DNA from: CBDVAK01 sp965371945
GTDB taxonomy: Bacteria; Pseudomonadota; Gammaproteobacteria; Competibacterales; JAHEDQ01
Reading direction: 5' to 3'
DNA: 27,212 bases
Assembly (NCBI GenBank): GCA_965371945.1
Contig: CBDVAK010000008.1
Location: 1-27,212 of the forward strand
This document shows, in pieces, positions 1-6,020 of the stretch. A program made the translations under genes and the position numbers. The notes under the pieces were generated by a model. That model was given only the letters and a program-made list of their open reading frames with translations, had not been told where the DNA came from and did not search any database. Position 1 is the stretch's first letter, and each line of letters begins with the position of its first letter.

Positions 1-57
1 GCACCCGCATCACCCCGGCTGATTGAGCAACTACAAGACTGGCAGGTAACGAGATGA
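1..57 (+). CDS. 3' end of an unidentified upstream gene (partial)
   Basis: Frame 1 is open from the window edge to a TGA at 55-57, and that stop overlaps the fliD start codon as ATGA. The other two forward frames close within 26 bases. The 18 visible codons end in a tail containing PRLIEQLQDWQ. Tight ATGA coupling to fliD suggests a gene of the same operon; in related bacteria a flaG-type gene often sits here, but the visible residues do not resemble the usual FlaG end, so no product is assigned. The first 34 bases recur, with three changes and in the same reading frame, at 2859-2892. Confidence 0.4.
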   Translation, partial: APASPRLIEQLQDWQVTR

Positions 58-2066
58 TCAGTGTCCCCGGAGTTGGTTCAGGGTTGGATGTCGACGGCAT
101 CGTCTCGCAGCTGGTGGCAGTGGAAACCCGACCGGGAATCACCCGTCTTAACCGCCAGGAGGGCAAGCTGCAGACGCAGCTTTCCGCAATCGGGGCTCTC
201 AAGGGTGCGCTGGGCGAGTTGCAGGCGTCGGTGGCTGCCGCAAGCGACAGCAAGGCGCTTCTTGCCAACACGGTTTCGGTGTCATCGGAGGAACTGCTCA
301 CCGCCACGCTTGAAGGTGACAGCCGACCCGCAAGCTACTCCATCGAAGTCCTGCAAAAGGCGATGGCTCAGAGTCTTGCTTCGGAGGCGTTCGCTGAGGT
401 GACCGACGTAGTTGGGCTGGGCACCCTGACCATCGAGCGCGGCACGGTGGATCCGGGCAGCGGTGTATTCAGCGCGGACCCCTCACGGGCGTCCGTATCC
501 ATCACCCTCGATGCCAGCAACAATACTCTGGCGGGAGTCCGGGATGCGTTGAACGAGGCAGACATCGGCGTGAATGCGAACATCATCAATGATGGCAGCG
601 GAAACCGCCTGGTATTGTCTTCGCAACTGTCCGGCACCGGCAACGTCATGCAGATCAGTGTTGCTGACGCCGATGGCAACGACACTGACAATGCCGGGCT
701 TTCCATGCTGGCATTCGACCCGGCTGCGGTCAGCGGTTCCGGGCGCAACATGATCGAAACCCGAGCTGCCCAGGATGCAGTGCTGAGTGTGGATGGTTTG
801 CAGATCACGCGCCCAGAGAACAGTGTCACCGATGTGCTCGAGGGTATCACTCTCGACCTGAAAAAAGCGGTGCTGGGTGAATCGGTGACCGTCACGGTAG
901 CCCCCGACCTGGCACGCGCACACACAGTCATCAAGAATTATATCAGCAGTTACAACGATCTGCTGAGTCTGGTGAACGAGCTATCGTCGGTCAACCAGGA
1001 AACCGGCGCCAAGGGTCCCATGGTCGGCGATGCCACACTGCGCAGCTTGACCGGTCGATTGCGCGCAGCGATGAGCGCCCAACTCAACGGCGCAACGGTT
1101 GGCCAATCGCTCAGCCTGGCGGAACTTGGTATCAGCACCGAGCGCAACGGCACGCTCAAGCTCGACGGGGGTGCGCTGGATCAGGCACTGAGCGACGATC
1201 GCGCCGCTGTGGCGCGAGTCTTTGCGGACCTCAGTACGGCGACCGATTCACTGGTGGAGCTGGGGGACTTCCCTGCGGACGTGGCTGCCGGTGAGTATGC
1301 AATAGAAATCACCCAGATGCCGACAGCGGCAAGACTCACTGGTGGTTCTGCCAGCAGCTTTACGGTCGGCGCTGGCAACGATCAGTTGCAGCTGCGCATC
1401 GATGGTGTGTCCTCGGGTGATATCGTGCTGACGCAACAGTCCTACGTGGACGGCGCTGCGCTGGCGGCCGAGATGCAGATCCGCATCAACGACGACCTGG
1501 CATTGTCCCAGGCCGGTGCCGCCGTATCGGTCAGCTTTGATGCCGGGGCCGGTGGGTTTGTGATCGAGTCGAACCGCTTCGGGTCCGGATCCAGCGTTGA
1601 GATCGTCAGCGTGGACAGTACCAGTGCGGCAACAATCGGCCTGACGCCGGGCCAAGGCATCGCGGGCATTGATGTCGCCGGCTTTATCGGCGGCATCGCG
1701 GCCACAGGGACCGGACAGGAGTTGTCGGGTACTGGCAGGCTGGATGGGCTTGTGGTCAGCGTGCTGGGGGGTGGTCCGGGTGCACGCGGCAGCATTGCCG
1801 TGTCCCGCGGTATCGGGGCGGCTATCGATGGGATTATTGCTGCAATGCTTGATCGTGGCGGTGTACTGCAGATTCGAAGCGACGGTATCGATGATCGCCT
1901 TGACAGAATCAGCCAGGAGAGAGAACGCCTGGACGTCCGTGCACAGGGGCTGGAGAAGCGGCTGCTCGCCCAGTACACGGCGCTGGACATGCTGGTGAGT
2001 CAGATGTCGGCGACCAGCACATTCCTGAGCCAGCAATTGGCGGGGCTTTCCGCGGGTCGTGAGTAG
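54..2066 (+). CDS. fliD: Flagellar filament capping protein FliD (long form)
   Basis: FliD forms the cap at the filament tip under which exported flagellin folds. The N-terminus (SVPGVGSGLDVDGIVSQLV, residues 3-21) is the typical FliD_N opening, and the C-terminus (about 585-665) is the expected helical region with heptad-like leucines (RLDRISQERERLDVRAQGLE). At 670 residues it is clearly longer than the roughly 450-480 of Pseudomonas or E. coli FliD. The extra length lies in the middle: residues about 93-250 and about 412-570 look like two copies of one beta-rich domain, each opening with a related motif (SYSIEVLQKAMAQSL and EYAIEITQMPTAARL). The start is the ATG overlapping the upstream stop. 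fliS and a fliT-like gene follow. The sequence is intact. Confidence 0.95.
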   Translation: MISVPGVGSGLDVDGIVSQLVAVETRPGITRLNRQEGKLQTQLSAIGALKGALGELQASVAAASDSKALLANTVSVSSEELLTATLEGDSRPASYSIEVLQKAMAQSLASEAFAEVTDVVGLGTLTIERGTVDPGSGVFSADPSRASVSITLDASNNTLAGVRDALNEADIGVNANIINDGSGNRLVLSSQLSGTGNVMQISVADADGNDTDNAGLSMLAFDPAAVSGSGRNMIETRAAQDAVLSVDGLQITRPENSVTDVLEGITLDLKKAVLGESVTVTVAPDLARAHTVIKNYISSYNDLLSLVNELSSVNQETGAKGPMVGDATLRSLTGRLRAAMSAQLNGATVGQSLSLAELGISTERNGTLKLDGGALDQALSDDRAAVARVFADLSTATDSLVELGDFPADVAAGEYAIEITQMPTAARLTGGSASSFTVGAGNDQLQLRIDGVSSGDIVLTQQSYVDGAALAAEMQIRINDDLALSQAGAAVSVSFDAGAGGFVIESNRFGSGSSVEIVSVDSTSAATIGLTPGQGIAGIDVAGFIGGIAATGTGQELSGTGRLDGLVVSVLGGGPGARGSIAVSRGIGAAIDGIIAAMLDRGGVLQIRSDGIDDRLDRISQERERLDVRAQGLEKRLLAQYTALDMLVSQMSATSTFLSQQLAGLSAGRE

Positions 2067-2117
2067 TGAAACACTAAGCGCTTTTGCGTCAGATATCGAA
2101 CAGAGGAGGCGGAAGAC

Positions 2118-2504
2118 ATGGTTTGCAGCAACGCATTGAGTCAATACCATAGCGTTAAATCCACCGCGGCGGCGCTGGGCGCCAGCCCACATCGTCTGGT
2201 ACAGCTGTTGATGGAAGGCGCTGTTGACCGGATCAATCTGGCCAAAGGGCAGATGGCGCGCCGGGATGTCGCGGGCAAGGGGGAGAGCATCAGTGGCGCG
2301 ATGCAGATCATTGGCCATCTGCGCGATACTCTGGATTTCGATCGCGGTGGGGATGTTGCACCGAATCTCTCCGATCTTTACCAACACATGGAACTGAGGC
2401 TGTTCGAAGCCAACAGGAACGATGATCCTGCCCCCCTGGACGAAGTCGTGGCCCTCATGAACGAGATCCGGACAGGTTGGGACGCCATCGCTGCACCGAC
2501 ATGA
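2118..2504 (+). CDS. fliS: Flagellin export chaperone FliS
   Basis: FliS binds the C-terminal helices of flagellin in the cytoplasm, prevents early polymerisation and delivers it to FlhA. The protein is 128 residues, the family's usual size, with the typical pattern: an N-terminal YHSVKSTAAALGASPHRLVQLLMEGA stretch (split here as YHSVKS followed by the SPHRLVQLL helix), then IGHLRDTLDFDRGGDVAPN-type residues and a C-terminal helix with LDEVVALMNEIRTGW. A strong ribosome-binding site (GAGGAGGCGG) precedes the ATG at 2118. It lies 51 bases after fliD and overlaps the next gene as ATGA, so fliD, fliS and fliT are probably one transcript. Confidence 0.93.
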   Translation: MVCSNALSQYHSVKSTAAALGASPHRLVQLLMEGAVDRINLAKGQMARRDVAGKGESISGAMQIIGHLRDTLDFDRGGDVAPNLSDLYQHMELRLFEANRNDDPAPLDEVVALMNEIRTGWDAIAAPT

Positions 2505-2836
2505 TGAGTCATGCAAATGCGTCAGCGCCATCCTCCGCAGCAGGGCAGGGTTGGGAGACGTTTCATCGGGAGACCGCCACCATCAACCGGGCGGCACGCC
2601 AGGGTGACTGGAAACGCATGCATGAGCTGATGGCGGAGCGGAATCGACGATACTGCGAGCTTATGTCCGTGGCAGCAATCGCCGAGGACCTTGTCCAGCA
2701 CCGGGAAATCCTTGCTCTGGAACGCGAGAGCATGGATCTGGTGACGGTTGCCCGCGACCGGGTCGCGCAGGATCTGTTTGAGCTTCGCAGCCGTCGCAAT
2801 GCCGCTTCCGCCTACGGAAATCATAGCGGCCCATAG
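2501..2836 (+). CDS. fliT: FliT-like flagellar chaperone
   Basis: This 111-residue, charged, all-helical protein follows fliS and is translationally coupled to it (ATGATGA; starts at 2501 or 2504 are both possible). In this position FliT-type proteins chaperone FliD and may modulate the regulator or export apparatus. The sequence shows a helix with NRAARQGDWKRMHELMAERN, followed by a second long helix (LVQHREILALERESMDLV). FliT sequences are poorly conserved, so the call rests mainly on position, size and helical character rather than a diagnostic motif. An in-frame GTG-class start further upstream (2477) would lie inside fliS and is not needed. Confidence 0.65.
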   Translation: MMSHANASAPSSAAGQGWETFHRETATINRAARQGDWKRMHELMAERNRRYCELMSVAAIAEDLVQHREILALERESMDLVTVARDRVAQDLFELRSRRNAASAYGNHSGP

Positions 2837-2858
2837 GCACATTTCTCAGCAGATGCCC

Positions 2859-2892
2859 GCACCCGCATTGCCCCGGCTTATTGAGCAACTAC
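2859..2892 (+). repeat. Near copy of window positions 1-34
   Basis: Thirty-one of 34 bases match positions 1-34 directly. Both copies keep the same reading frame (PRLIEQL in both), and the differences change only one residue (Ser to Leu) plus one silent change. The copies bracket fliDST. The repeat may extend to the left of copy 1, which is cut by the window edge. The left flank of copy 2 begins an ATG two codons before the repeat. Confidence 0.75.
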
Positions 2893-2906
2893 GTTTGTTG
2901 CCAATA
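2879..2906 (+). terminator. Hairpin after fliT, possible terminator
   Basis: TATTG-A-GCAAC pairs with GTTGCCAATA around the 7-base loop TACGTTT, giving ten base pairs with one bulged A. It is 43 bases after the fliT stop. There is no T-run on either strand after the stem, so it is not a standard intrinsic terminator; it could instead stabilise an mRNA 3' end or be a Rho-dependent end. Confidence 0.35.
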
Positions 2907-2911
2907 GCGCT

Positions 2912-2938
2912 TTGAATCCGATCAACTTGCCTCATAAT
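2912..2938 (+). promoter_or_regulatory. Weak sigma-70-like promoter candidate for fleQ
   Basis: A TTGAAT (2912-2917) and a CATAAT (2933-2938) are separated by 15 bases, shorter than the preferred 17. fleQ homologues are generally transcribed by sigma-70. This would leave a leader of about 240 bases. A second candidate, TTGACC (3045-3050) with GATAGC (3068-3073) at 17 bases, has a poorer -10. Confidence 0.3.
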
Positions 2939-3035
2939 CTGCTTCGCTCGGGATAAACCACGTTTCCCGGGAGAGCCTCGCCGTATTTTGACTACCCGGA
3001 TCAAGGCGCAGATCGTCGCCAACGGCCGGAACATT

Positions 3036-3051
3036 TGGTCGGTTTTGACCA
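3036..3051 (+). promoter_or_regulatory. Palindromic operator candidate upstream of fleQ
   Basis: TGGTC and GACCA form a perfect 5-6-5 inverted repeat around GGTTTT, about 130 bases before the fleQ start. The spacing equals that of CRP/Vfr sites, but the half sites do not match TGTGA. It overlaps a TTGACC that could act as a -35, so a repressor role is possible. The binding protein is unknown. Confidence 0.35.
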
Positions 3052-3183
3052 GCACCTCGCTAGCCTGGATAGCGGTATTCCTGTGGTAGCATGTGCCGTC
3101 CCCGATCAGGCGTCGAACCCGGGTGTATCGCCAGCTGAGCGGTAGTGCTCCGGGATGTGCCTCAAGTGTTCCTGGAGTGTTTG

Positions 3184-4608
3184 ATGCGACGCAGTAACAT
3201 CCTCTTGGTCGATTCGAATGCCGCGCGCCTGGCTGCCCTGCGTGAGGGCCTCGATTTTCTCGAGGCCGGAGTTGTACATTCTGCAGGCATTGGTGACTGG
3301 CTGGACAAGTTGGCGCAAATTGATGCGCTCGACCTGTTGTTCGTCGGCTTCGATGATGGTTCGGAGCGAATCGCGAAAGCAGTCCGGCGGGTGCGGGACA
3401 TCGATTCCCGCATTCCGGTGGTACTGCTGTGTTCAGCAGCGGATCAGACTCCCGCCGGTGAGCTTGCTGATGCGCTCGATTGCATGGTTCAGGTAGCGCC
3501 GGTACGCCACCGGGAGCTGCATACCTTGTTGGTCGAGGCCCGGGCCCGGCGTCTGGGGGGGGGCAAGCGTCCACCCCACCTGTTTCGCAGCATGGTAGGT
3601 GACAGTGAGGGAATTCGCCGCCTCAAGGCGCTGGCGGCCCGTGTCGCCCCCACCGATGCCCATGTGCTGGTGTTAGGGGAATCCGGTACCGGCAAGGAGG
3701 TTCTCGCCCGCAACATCCATTATGCGTCTTCTCGCAGAGCGGGTTCCTTCGTGCCGATCAATTGTGGTGCCATACCTGAGAGCTTGCTTGAGAGTGAGTT
3801 GTTCGGTCACGAGAAGGGCGCTTTCACCGGCGCGGTGACAGCGCGTCGTGGTCGTTTCGAGCTTGCTGCCGGCGGGACGATTTTCCTGGACGAAATTGGT
3901 GACATGCCTTTGCCGATGCAGGTGAAGCTGCTGCGTGTCCTGCAGGAAAAGGTGTTTGAGCGGGTCGGGTCCAGCAAATCCACCAATACCGATGCCAGAA
4001 TCATAGCCGCCACCCATCGGGATCTGGAACGACTCATCGGCGAGGGACAGTTTCGTGAGGATTTGTACTATCGCCTGAACGTCTTCCCGATTGTGGTACC
4101 ACCGTTGCGAGAGCGTGCTCAGGATATTCCGCTGCTGATAGATGAAATCATCGCGCGTACTTCCCACGAAGGTGGTGCCACCATCGAATTCAGTGAAGAC
4201 GCGATCCACTGTCTGCAACACTATTCCTGGCCCGGAAACATCCGCGAGTTGGCGAACCTCATTCAGCGCCTCAGTATTCTGCACCCGCTGGAAGTCGTTG
4301 ACGTGGAGCAGTTGCCGACCCGCGTGGGCGGCAGGGAGGATCTGAGTGGTCTGGACCTCCGCAATCCCAGTCCCAGACGGAAAGCCATCGAAAGCCCGCG
4401 GGAACCCACGGACACGCAATTGCCCAAGGAAGGGCTGGACCTCAAGGGGCACTTGGGGAATGTCGAGTTCACTCTCATCAAACAAGCGCTCGGTGAGTCG
4501 GACTATGTCGTTTCCAGGGCGGCTGAGTTGTTGAAGGTTCGCCGCACCACGCTGGTCGAGAAGATCCGAAAGTATGGAATCCATCGTTCCGAGGCTGACG
4601 CAGGCTAG
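3184..4608 (+). CDS. fleQ: Flagellar master regulator FleQ, sigma-54 activator
   Basis: FleQ is the cytoplasmic enhancer-binding protein at the top of the polar flagellar hierarchy. From the chosen ATG the protein has 474 residues: a FleQ-type receiver-like domain (about 1-120), a linker, an AAA+ domain with Walker A GESGTGKE (165-172), the sigma-54 contact loop GAFTGA (212-217) and Walker B IFLDEIGD (233-240), and a C-terminal Fis-type helix-turn-helix (VSRAAELLKVRRTTLVEKI). LFRS at 133-136 matches the motif used by Pseudomonas FleQ to bind c-di-GMP. The start at 3184 has a GGAG six bases upstream and gives the usual N-terminus (RRSNILLVD); the open frame extends to a GTG at 3145. A run of nine G (3555-3563) lies in the linker. 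It stands alone before fleSR. Confidence 0.95.
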   Translation: MRRSNILLVDSNAARLAALREGLDFLEAGVVHSAGIGDWLDKLAQIDALDLLFVGFDDGSERIAKAVRRVRDIDSRIPVVLLCSAADQTPAGELADALDCMVQVAPVRHRELHTLLVEARARRLGGGKRPPHLFRSMVGDSEGIRRLKALAARVAPTDAHVLVLGESGTGKEVLARNIHYASSRRAGSFVPINCGAIPESLLESELFGHEKGAFTGAVTARRGRFELAAGGTIFLDEIGDMPLPMQVKLLRVLQEKVFERVGSSKSTNTDARIIAATHRDLERLIGEGQFREDLYYRLNVFPIVVPPLRERAQDIPLLIDEIIARTSHEGGATIEFSEDAIHCLQHYSWPGNIRELANLIQRLSILHPLEVVDVEQLPTRVGGREDLSGLDLRNPSPRRKAIESPREPTDTQLPKEGLDLKGHLGNVEFTLIKQALGESDYVVSRAAELLKVRRTTLVEKIRKYGIHRSEADAG

Positions 4609-4655
4609 TGCACGGGAAAATGTGGGTCCCGGGGGCGTCGAAAATCCGTTATGAA

Positions 4656-4670
4656 AGCCTCGCCGAGGCT
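4656..4670 (+). terminator. Perfect inverted repeat after fleQ (terminator or operator)
   Basis: AGCCTCG and CGAGGCT are perfect 7-base arms around a single C, 48 bases after the fleQ stop and 66 bases before the fleS promoter. As RNA it would form a 5-bp stem with a 5-base loop. There is no T-run, so intrinsic termination is doubtful; a protein-binding palindrome is equally possible. Confidence 0.35.
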
Positions 4671-4735
4671 GCCGGGAAATTGACATTCACATCGATAGGA
4701 TTTGCACCTAGCTGATTTATAAAGAAAAACTAAAA

Positions 4736-4751
4736 TGGCACTGTGTTTGCT
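4736..4751 (+). promoter_or_regulatory. Sigma-54 promoter of fleSR
   Basis: TGGCAC-N5-TTGCT has GG (4737-4738) and GC (4749-4750) exactly ten bases apart, a close match to the -24/-12 consensus. Transcription would start near 4762, 50 bases before the fleS GTG. An A/T-rich segment lies directly upstream. fleSR homologues in Pseudomonas are known sigma-54/FleQ targets. Confidence 0.85.
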
Positions 4752-4811
4752 ATAGCTAAGCCGGGAAAGGTTCGGAATGGACCTCAAGGGCAACCGCACG
4801 GAGCAACCAAA

Positions 4812-6020
4812 GTGCACCAACAGGCATCATTGGTACTACCAGAGGCATTGGCTCGTGACCCGGGCGCTGAATGGCACGCTTTTGCCGACCCGGCTACGAG
4901 TGACGGAGACCTTCATCAAACCACCGCTTCCCGGCGGCAACAGTGGCTGCAAGGGGATTCGCACCAGGGGCAACAAGGACGACTCGATCTGGAGGAGGTG
5001 TTTCAGTGCCTGCCCAGCGGACTTGTATTGCTCGATTCCAAAGGCGTTATCCAGCGCTGTAATCTGGCAGCATTGCGTTTGCTGGGTACCCCATTAAAGG
5101 GAAAGCTGTGGCGTGAGGTGATCGCGAGTGTATTCAGGCCACGTCTGGATGACGGTCATGAGCTCTCGCTGCACAACGGCCGCAGGGTTCAGGTACTGAC
5201 ACACCCGTTGTTCAAGTCCCCCGGTCAATTGATTCTCATAAATGACGTCACCGAGACCCGGGAGCTGCAGCAGCGGGTCAGCCGTCAGCAGCGCCTTGCC
5301 ACGCTGGGACAGATGATGGCGTCATTGGCGCATCAGGTGCGGACGCCGCTGTCTGCAGCCTTGCTGTATGCACGGCAACTGCAGGGGGCGGGTCTCAAGC
5401 AGGCCACGCGCGCAAGATTCTCGGCCAAGGTGGTGGCCCGCTTGCAGGATCTCGAGCGGCTGATTCTGGAACTGCTGGTGTTTGCACGCGGAGCCGAATT
5501 CGAGCGACAGCCGGTCGTGTTGACGGAACTGTTTGACGAGGTCGCAGATATCCTCGAGCCTCAGTTGAGCGAGGCCGGCGCCAGGCTTTCCGTGCAAATT
5601 TCCGATGATATTGTTCTAGATTGCAGCCGCCAGGGTTTGAAAACGGTACTCCAGAACCTGCTGGTGAACGCCATGCAAATGGTACCTGGTGATGTGACCG
5701 TTTCGTTGCGGGGCCGGCAGCTTGCCGATGGACGGGTGGAAATCAGTGTCATTGACGATGGTCCCGGCATCGCGGCGGAAGTGGAATCAAGATTGTTTGA
5801 TCCCTTCGTCACTACCCGCTCGAACGGCACCGGGCTGGGTCTGGCGGTGGTGCGCACTATTGTGGAGGCTCACGGAGGCGAGGTCCGGGTCGGGCGGGCA
5901 GCAGGCGGTGGGGCAGAATTTCGCTTGCTTTTGCCCGCAACGATTGCAGACCGAAACTCGCGCCAGTCTGGTGTGCCGGCCCACCGCGGGGACGCGGGTA
6001 GTTGGGAGCATGGCCGGTGA
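4812..6020 (+). CDS. fleS: Flagellar sensor histidine kinase FleS
   Basis: FleS phosphorylates FleR to start the middle class of flagellar genes. There is no membrane segment, so it is a cytoplasmic kinase. From the GTG at 4812 it has 402 residues: a variable N-terminus, a PAS domain (about 62-145, VFQCLPSGLVLLDSKGVIQRCN), a HisKA domain with the phospho-acceptor His174 in SLAHQVRTPL, and an ATPase domain with NLLVNAMQM, DDGPGI and GTGLGLAVV. The GTG has a GGAG eight bases upstream and lies downstream of the sigma-54 promoter; the longer frame from 4743 starts within that promoter. The stop overlaps the fleR start as GTGA. Confidence 0.93.
   Translation: MHQQASLVLPEALARDPGAEWHAFADPATSDGDLHQTTASRRQQWLQGDSHQGQQGRLDLEEVFQCLPSGLVLLDSKGVIQRCNLAALRLLGTPLKGKLWREVIASVFRPRLDDGHELSLHNGRRVQVLTHPLFKSPGQLILINDVTETRELQQRVSRQQRLATLGQMMASLAHQVRTPLSAALLYARQLQGAGLKQATRARFSAKVVARLQDLERLILELLVFARGAEFERQPVVLTELFDEVADILEPQLSEAGARLSVQISDDIVLDCSRQGLKTVLQNLLVNAMQMVPGDVTVSLRGRQLADGRVEISVIDDGPGIAAEVESRLFDPFVTTRSNGTGLGLAVVRTIVEAHGGEVRVGRAAGGGAEFRLLLPATIADRNSRQSGVPAHRGDAGSWEHGR

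Larger units (their letters stand above)
2837..3183 (+). other. Intergenic region between fliT and fleQ
   Basis: This 347-base non-coding stretch holds, in order: a 20-codon mini-ORF (2853-2915) that overlaps the near copy of positions 1-34; a hairpin at 2879-2906; a weak sigma-70-like promoter candidate (2912-2938); and a palindrome (3036-3051). The opposite-strand open frames here are not convincing as genes: they overlap fleQ and have no recognisable domain or coupled neighbour. The region most likely ends the fliDST transcript and carries the fleQ promoter. Confidence 0.6.
4609..4811 (+). other. fleQ-fleS intergenic region
   Basis: This 203-base stretch contains a perfect inverted repeat (4656-4670), an A/T-rich block (about 4712-4735) and the sigma-54 promoter of fleS. 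An open frame runs in from a GTG at 4743, but that codon lies inside the promoter and cannot be the fleS start. Confidence 0.7.

Noticed and set aside
1248..2531. Long open frame (427 codons) on the minus strand over fliD and fliS
   Set aside because: It runs opposite to two clearly recognised genes, has no ribosome-binding site or family motif, and is a product of codon bias in GC-rich fliD.
2846..3574. Minus-strand open frame (242 codons) filling the fliT-fleQ gap
   Set aside because: It extends well into fleQ, is rich in Pro, Arg and Cys in a shadow-like way, shows no domain, and starts with no ribosome-binding site.
3673..4686. 337-codon open frame on the minus strand across fleQ
   Set aside because: It is a shadow of fleQ; the + frame has intact Walker A, GAFTGA and helix-turn-helix motifs, while the - frame has no recognisable domain.
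4872..4886. TGGCACGCTTTTGCC inside the 5' part of fleS, looking like a second sigma-54 promoter
   Set aside because: GG and GC are nine, not ten, bases apart, a spacing that abolishes sigma-54 recognition, and it lies within coding sequence just downstream of the better promoter at 4736-4751.
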